From positions 62,001 to 126,000 of the forward strand of contig NZ_LWHG01000029.1 of NCBI RefSeq assembly GCF_001625445.1: DNA of 64,000 nt, read 5' to 3'. Below the pieces are notes generated by a model. That model did not search any database and had not been told where the DNA came from. It was given only the letters and a program-made list of their open reading frames with translations. The translations under genes were made by a program, and so were the position numbers. Below are positions 59,440 through 64,000 of this stretch, in pieces; the first letter of the stretch is position 1, and each line of letters opens with the position of its first letter. Origin of the DNA: Haladaptatus sp. R4 (lineage in GTDB: Archaea > Halobacteriota > Halobacteria > Halobacteriales > Haladaptataceae).

Positions 59440-60249
59440 GTGGTGGTGGGTATGTGCGGGAACTCGATGAACGACGACGCGACGAACGATACCGGGGCGG
59501 ACACACTGGGGTCGGTCGAAAAAGCGTTTCTCATCCTGGAGCAATTGAAGACTGTCGAACGGGCAGGTGTCTCGGACCTCTCCAAGGAACTAGCCCTTCC
59601 GAAGAGTACGGTTCACATCTACCTCCAAACGTTCCGGAAACTGGGTTTCGTCGTCCAGAAGAACAACGACTACTCGCTCAGCTACCGGTTCCTAGAGTAT
59701 GGTGGGCGGATCAGGAACCGTTCTAAGCTCTACCAAGTCGCGAAATTGGAAGTGGACCAGCTAGCGATGGACACGGGCGAGGTCGCAAATCTGGGCATCG
59801 AGGAGGATGGACAACGTATCTTACTCTACAAGGCAGGTGGGAGGGACGCTATTCACGACAACGCTCCTATTGGGGAGTATACGCACATGCACTGGACCGC
59901 GCTCGGAAAGGCGATGTTGGCGGAGTTTCCTCGATCTCGCGTCGAATCCATCGTCGAGACGCACGGGCTCCCGAAAGCGAACGAACACACGATAACGGAT
60001 AGGGACACGTTGTTTGCCGAGTTGGAGCAAATTCGCGACCGTGGATACTCGGTCGAAGATCAGGAACGGCGACAGGGTGTCCTTACGATAGGGACGCCCA
60101 TCATGGACCGAAGCACGGACGAGGTCATCAGTGCGATTTCGGTTTCGGGCCCGAAAAGCCGTCTGGACGAATCCGAAATGTTCGAAGAACTCGTCAGCGC
60201 GGTTAAGCAGGCGGCAAACGTTATCGAACTCCGCTACACTCACTACTAG
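59440..60249 (+). CDS. IclR-family transcriptional regulator
   Basis: 269 residues (or 263 from MNDDATND at 59467): VEKAFLILEQLKTVERAGVS and KELALPKSTVHIYLQTFRKL form the winged helix, MHWTALGKAMLAEFPRSRVE and IRDRGYSVEDQERRQGVLTI the effector domain. It likely governs the adjacent dehydrogenase and ABC operon. Downstream lie palindromes and a TTACA-type operator. Confidence 0.9.
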   Translation: MVVGMCGNSMNDDATNDTGADTLGSVEKAFLILEQLKTVERAGVSDLSKELALPKSTVHIYLQTFRKLGFVVQKNNDYSLSYRFLEYGGRIRNRSKLYQVAKLEVDQLAMDTGEVANLGIEEDGQRILLYKAGGRDAIHDNAPIGEYTHMHWTALGKAMLAEFPRSRVESIVETHGLPKANEHTITDRDTLFAELEQIRDRGYSVEDQERRQGVLTIGTPIMDRSTDEVISAISVSGPKSRLDESEMFEELVSAVKQAANVIELRYTHY

Positions 60250-60285
60250 TTCCACCATGGGATGTCGGGAAACGTATCGAGTTCG

Positions 60286-60310
60286 ATCCATTCAACAGTA
60301 TTGAACGGAT
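60286..60310. promoter_or_regulatory. Palindrome ATCCATTCAA-N5-TTGAACGGAT
   Basis: A near-perfect inverted repeat, 9 of 10 positions matching, 36 bp after the IclR stop. The core TTCAACAGTATTGAA recurs as TTCAATAGTATTGAA at 60529-60543, a perfect palindrome. Likely a dimeric regulator site. Confidence 0.5.
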
Positions 60311-60352
60311 TTCCACGCATGAAGATCGAGGTAGAACTGAATCGAAAAGGGA

Positions 60353-60372
60353 TTACAAATATATGCCTGTAA
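60353..60372. promoter_or_regulatory. Third TTACA-N10-TGTAA operator-like site
   Basis: TTACA (60353-60357) and TGTAA (60368-60372), extended to GATTACA and TGTAATC, have the same spacing and central ATATG as the two sites before the proline IclR gene (26242-26309). No gene start lies close downstream. Confidence 0.5.
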
Positions 60373-60528
60373 TCTTAATCGAATATTCGTCAATTACAGT
60401 CGACTATCCTTCTGATCTCCAGAGAAGAGATAAACGGTTTAAAACCCTTAAGGGGGTTAAATACGTGGTTCAGTCCGTAATAACGGTTCAATCGAGTACT
60501 CAGTCGGACGTACTTTTAGACTCGACCA

Positions 60529-60543
60529 TTCAATAGTATTGAA
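60529..60543. promoter_or_regulatory. Perfect palindrome TTCAATAGTATTGAA
   Basis: Seven-base arms around one G. Second copy of the site at 60286-60310, 240 bp away. A looping pair of operators is possible. Confidence 0.5.
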
Positions 60544-61140
60544 CACCGGTTGTGAACGTTTGACGCATGGCGGATATCTCCCGTGATTCCGTTCGAACGC
60601 GTGTAATGCGGTGTGTACATTGTGAAGGCTTCCGGCTACAGTATGATAAGACTGATAGGAAATATTCTAACAAAGTCGAAAATTATCCTATTATATTTTA
60701 TATTTACTTTCCTATTAAAGTATATGTTTTAGACATCGGGCGGGTCCAGTCAGTATTTTGTTTTATTCACAATAGTGTATCCGCCACTCACCATCCCTTT
60801 CCGTTGGTGCATCAGAGGGTTCATTCTCACGAGAATCCATTCTGTCCGCCAACCACATCATTGAGCGTTATATATTGATTGGTATTTTTTCTATTACTGG
60901 ATTAGTCGCGACGATGCCAGTCACAATAACGTAATCAGAGCGAGATAGTATTGCTATAGATAATCAATACTCTTGTCAGTAGCGTAGCGGTTGGATCCAT
61001 TTTCCTAAAGAACTGGTACTGTTGTTCACGCAAACTCGATTTATGGATAAAATTGTGTCACATTGATATTTTGTGGAACGATTCAGCTCGGTATTTTTTC
61101 GAAATCGATGCTCCTCCGTAAACCGCACTCGTACGGTCGG

Positions 61141-61509
61141 TTACTCCTCGAGTGGTTCGACGAGTTCCACGACGTGGCCGTCCGGGTCTTCGATGAACGC
61201 CGTGCGCGCCCCCGCCGCGGGTTGATCCTGTGGTTCTTGGACGGTCCCGAAGTGATCGATTCGTTCGAACGCGTCGTCGACGCTCTCGACCGATAGCGCC
61301 AGGTGGTCCCAAGCGGTACCGGCATCCACTTCGTCCACCCCGCTAGTATCCGAGAGTTGGATTTCGACGCCATCATCGTCGGTGACGTACCGGTTTATGG
61401 TGTCGCCGCTCTCGAACGACCACGACTCCTCGAATCCGAGTTGTTCCGTGTAAAACTGGACTGACTCTTCGGCATCCGTCACGTTAAGACAGACGTGTAT
61501 TAGGCCCAT
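61141..61509 (-). CDS. VOC/glyoxalase-fold protein
   Basis: 122 residues from MGLIHVCLNVTDAEESVQFY (ATG 61509). Two beta-alpha-beta-beta-beta modules: LGFEESWSFESGDTINRYVT, VEIQLSDT, AWDHLALSVESVDDAFERID and TAFIEDPDGHVVELVE. The metal-site His and Glu positions of glyoxalase I and dioxygenase relatives are present (LIHVCL, VEIQLS, WDHLAL, VVELVE). Substrate unknown; glyoxalase-like or extradiol chemistry is possible. Confidence 0.88.
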   Translation of the reverse strand: MGLIHVCLNVTDAEESVQFYTEQLGFEESWSFESGDTINRYVTDDDGVEIQLSDTSGVDEVDAGTAWDHLALSVESVDDAFERIDHFGTVQEPQDQPAAGARTAFIEDPDGHVVELVEPLEE

Positions 61510-61693
61510 GTGTTCCGCTACTGTTCCGGGATAATAAAGATATTTTCCCCGAGCCAAACAAATCGGATAACCGCATCGCCAATGGAGACGACCGGCGGTC
61601 TCCCGGATTCTCGTAGGGCACCGAAAACGCCGGTGAGTTCGATCGATGACCGGATCAGGAGCCTTCATTCGGCCACTCGTAACCGAACCGTCC

Positions 61694-62992
61694 TCAGTTG
61701 TCGCCCTGTCGGAACCTCATTCGCTTCGCTACCGTCCACTCCCTCCAATGAAACGCCTCGACAGCGCCCCACGCCCCGATGACAAGCGCTGCGAGGATGA
61801 GGAGATTGAATTCTAGCGGACCGATCCAGGTCGGGAGAACCCATTGTGCGGTAGTGTAGACGTATGTGTATGTGGCATCGATTCTTTCCGCTACGTTCGT
61901 CCGCTCCTGCCCGACGGCTTTCGTACCGATGGTACCGTTTTTCCTGAGTTCGTTTATCGGTGGTCCCGACGGTTCGTCGCCGTACACCGGTCGTTCGATG
62001 TCGTACGGTTCGAACGGTATCTCGACTTTCCAGACGACGTCGCCACCCGGTGTCACTTCGAGGGCCCGATTGTTGTTGCTGTCGACGATGAGTGTGTTTC
62101 CGTTCGGAAGTCTATCCGCGTCCCGCGGCCAATCCAACCCGGTCCCATAGGACCAGGTTCGCTTCCACCCGCTCTTCGTCTTTTCGTACTCGACGACGCG
62201 GTCGTTCTCGCTATCCGCGACGAGAACCGTAACCGGGTCCTGCGAGAGGAGAACCGGGTTGTGCTGTTCGTTGAGGATGTCGTAGTTGTCCTCCTCCCCC
62301 AAGGTCCAGCGAACGCGTTTCGTCTTTCGGTCGATAAGCATGACACGGTCGAAGTTCCGTGGACTGACGAGAAACGCGGAACCGTTGTCGACCGCGTCGA
62401 TGTCGTTCAGGTGGGTGTATCCACCGGGGCCGCCGCCCGCACTCGCGGGGAAGTGGTTACGAAACCGATACTCCCACACGATCTCATCTTCGGAACGGTC
62501 GTACACGAAAACCCGATTTTTGGCGCTCAAGTCGGCGATGGCGTATCGATCGTTTCCGAGATAGTCGATATCGTGTGTACCGGGAGGAATCTCGAACTTC
62601 TTGAGCACCGTCCCCGTGCGCCAGTTCATCTCGATGGCGTAAAACGTCACATCGAAGGAAAAGGCGGATTTGTCCATACTCCCATCGCGTGCGACGAAGA
62701 GTATGCGATTCGCTCCGAGCGGATCCACATCCATATATCGGTCGTACTTGCTGTGAATCCAGATCGGTTCGTTCGTCGCCGTGTCGAACGCTACTAACCT
62801 CGCCTGCCCCGTCGGAAACTCCTTCCCTTGTGCGGAAACGAACGTGACGTTCTCTATCGGAACCTCGTCCGCCCGGTGATTTGTTTCCTCTGGGACCGCC
62901 AAATCCTCGTGCGTCAATCCACTCGATACGACAGGTGCGAGAAGAACGACCACGACGATAAGCATCGAAACTCGAAACTTCTGTGTTGGCAT
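61694..62992 (-). CDS. Arylsulfotransferase (ASST)-like exported/membrane protein
   Basis: 432 residues: N-terminal signal or anchor (VSMLIVVVVLLAPVVSSGLT), a beta-propeller with repeated ASST-type elements (THDIDYLGNDRYAIADLSAK, YTHLNDIDAVDNGSAFLVSP, WTLGEEDNYDILNEQHNPVL, WPRDADRLPNGNTLIVDSNN) and a C-terminal helix LEFNLLILAALVIGAWGAVE. Arylsulfate sulfotransferases move sulfate between phenols; haloarchaeal members are untested to my knowledge. Confidence 0.85.
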   Translation of the reverse strand: MPTQKFRVSMLIVVVVLLAPVVSSGLTHEDLAVPEETNHRADEVPIENVTFVSAQGKEFPTGQARLVAFDTATNEPIWIHSKYDRYMDVDPLGANRILFVARDGSMDKSAFSFDVTFYAIEMNWRTGTVLKKFEIPPGTHDIDYLGNDRYAIADLSAKNRVFVYDRSEDEIVWEYRFRNHFPASAGGGPGGYTHLNDIDAVDNGSAFLVSPRNFDRVMLIDRKTKRVRWTLGEEDNYDILNEQHNPVLLSQDPVTVLVADSENDRVVEYEKTKSGWKRTWSYGTGLDWPRDADRLPNGNTLIVDSNNNRALEVTPGGDVVWKVEIPFEPYDIERPVYGDEPSGPPINELRKNGTIGTKAVGQERTNVAERIDATYTYVYTTAQWVLPTWIGPLEFNLLILAALVIGAWGAVEAFHWREWTVAKRMRFRQGDN

Positions 62993-63685
62993 CTACTGTC
63001 GATAACGGGCTTATTAGATATTAATCAACTTACAGAATCTCCCCGAACGGGACGACCGTTTTTCCGCCACTTCTCTTTCCCATGCTTGTCAAAAATGGGG
63101 ACGTCACAGGGAGTAACAAGACGAGGTTGACGAGGAAAATCGAGATTCGAATCCACATTCTGCTTTACTTAGCTGGATACATTCCCGCCGACGTTGATAT
63201 CTCGATTTTCTTCACGTGGAACGTTTATCTCGGAACTCGTCCTGCTGTTTCAGCGTCTCGTTCTGCAGAACTCCGGAGGGGATAACGGGATGATTTACCA
63301 CGACACGCGATACTTGTCTTCGGTCCAACCGTACCGTTCCCTAAACGAGTAGTCGTCGAGTACCATCGGTTGCTGTCTCCGAGACGAGAAATCGACTTCT
63401 CTACGAAAAGTGAATGTTCGTTCGTCTATCGATGCTATGGAAAGACGGGCACCGCTAAGAGAGGGATACTCCTGCCATATGTTCAAAATATTTTATAAGC
63501 GTTGGGGTGTTTGTTTAGTAAAGCCGTGAAAACATACATATAAAAACGCAAAGATAACTAATTTGTGGACAATTTTTATATACAGAGTCGTAGTCGAACC
63601 AAGCGTTAAAATTTCAAAGATGACAAGTAGAAGTCGGAGGGTGGCTGAATTTTGCAAATAACGATATCAACAAGACCGTCATACT
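62993..63685. other. Intergenic, AT-rich
   Basis: About 690 bp. A minus-strand frame ending at 63295 (last part MVLDDYSFRERYGWTEDKYR VSW, from 63366) could be a small peptide, but support is weak. The stretch 63480-63680 is AT-rich and holds the promoter of the next gene. Confidence 0.4.
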
Positions 63686-64000
63686 ATGACAGAATACATG
63701 AGCGAAACGGAATATCTGAGCGGGAAAACGTGCGTCATCACTGGTGCTTCACGGGGAATTGGAGCAGAAATCGCCAAAGATCTCGGTTACCACGGTGCAA
63801 ATGTCGTTGTGAACTACCGATCTTCTGAACGTGAAGCACTTGATGTTACAGAGGGGATCGAAGCCGAAGGAAACAGTGCGATCGCCATACAGGCAGACGT
63901 AACCAACAGAGAGGAAGTCGACGAGATGGAAGAACGCGTCCGTGATACGTTTGGTCCTGCTGATGTGCTAGTGAATAATGCGGGAATCACCGTGGATCGA
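63686..64000 (+). CDS. fabG: FabG-like short-chain reductase, truncated by window end
   Basis: Residues 1-105 of an SDR: MTEYMSETEYLSGKTCVITG, then ASRGIGAEIAKDLGYHGANV (TGxxxGIG cofactor loop), VVVNYRSSEREALDVTEGIE and VLVNNAGITVDR (NNAG). This is the pattern of 3-oxoacyl-ACP or acetoacetyl-CoA reductases; haloarchaea use such enzymes in polyhydroxyalkanoate synthesis, but the genes beyond the window would decide that. Confidence 0.85.
   Translation, partial: MTEYMSETEYLSGKTCVITGASRGIGAEIAKDLGYHGANVVVNYRSSEREALDVTEGIEAEGNSAIAIQADVTNREEVDEMEERVRDTFGPADVLVNNAGITVDR

Larger units (their letters stand above)
60250..61140. other. Long AT-rich intergenic region
   Basis: About 890 bp without a gene I can support. 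It holds the operator-like sites listed separately and an AT-rich block (60640-60740). A 103-codon plus frame (60567-60878) has many rare codons and no family features. The region may be a remnant of a deleted, formerly regulated gene. Confidence 0.45.

Noticed and set aside
60567-60878. Plus frame of 103 codons in the AT-rich gap
   Set aside because: Low-GC, Cys/Phe/Tyr-rich translation without domain or neighbour support.

Overview
The window looks like chromosomal DNA of a halophilic archaeon (class Halobacteria). Supporting signs are acidic proteins, twin-arginine lipoprotein signals, a Bat-type HTH_10 regulator, a FilR1-type regulator, IclR regulators, tiny zinc-ribbon proteins, GTG starts, ATGA/GTGA gene overlaps and AT-rich gaps between GC-rich genes. 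A form I CO dehydrogenase and moderate GC would fit a Haladaptatus-like genus, but the sequence does not prove this.

Layout. 0-4.3 kb: end of a gene, a MoaD/SAMP-like protein, a Tat lipoprotein, a membrane winged-helix protein and a DUF234-type archaeal ATPase behind AT-rich repeats. 4.3-14.5 kb: a nine-gene minus-strand operon for molybdenum CO dehydrogenase, in transcription order coxG-coxM-coxS-coxL-(XdhC-YHS)-coxD-coxE-DUF364-coxF(XdhC). Almost every junction is a 4-nt overlap. CoxL carries AYRCSFR, the form I signature. 14.5-25 kb: GDSL hydrolase, BASS symporter, LeuA/citramalate synthase, phytase-like esterase, nitroreductase, DUF389 protein, DsrE protein and small genes. 25-30.6 kb: proline use (proline dehydrogenase, IclR, sodium/proline-type symporter, P5C dehydrogenase). 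31-42.6 kb: regulators, a YkvI transporter coupled to an Asp/Glu-racemase-like enzyme, then Fe-ADH, ALDH, an ethanolamine-type permease, a Bat regulator and a glutamine-synthetase-like ligase, which together suggest gamma-glutamylation of ethanolamine or another amine. 43-50 kb: DsbA-like exported protein, zinc ribbon, epimerase-like protein, FilR1 regulator, LEA2 proteins, a tRNA-like structure, a PRC-barrel protein and small membrane proteins. 50-60.3 kb: Zn-ADH, Ntn amidase, an ABC sugar-type importer operon ending in an inositol-monophosphatase-like enzyme, a D-2-hydroxyacid dehydrogenase and IclR. 60-64 kb: a gap with operator-like palindromes, VOC protein, arylsulfotransferase-like protein and the start of a FabG-like reductase.

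Quality warning. About 18 single-base frame breaks interrupt otherwise intact, well-conserved genes, mostly between 4 and 25 kb. Adding or removing one base at each site restores family-typical sequence, and several sites lie in short runs of identical bases. Sequencing or assembly error is the simplest explanation, but true decay of the cox operon is not excluded. Coordinates for these genes span the restored gene from start to stop.
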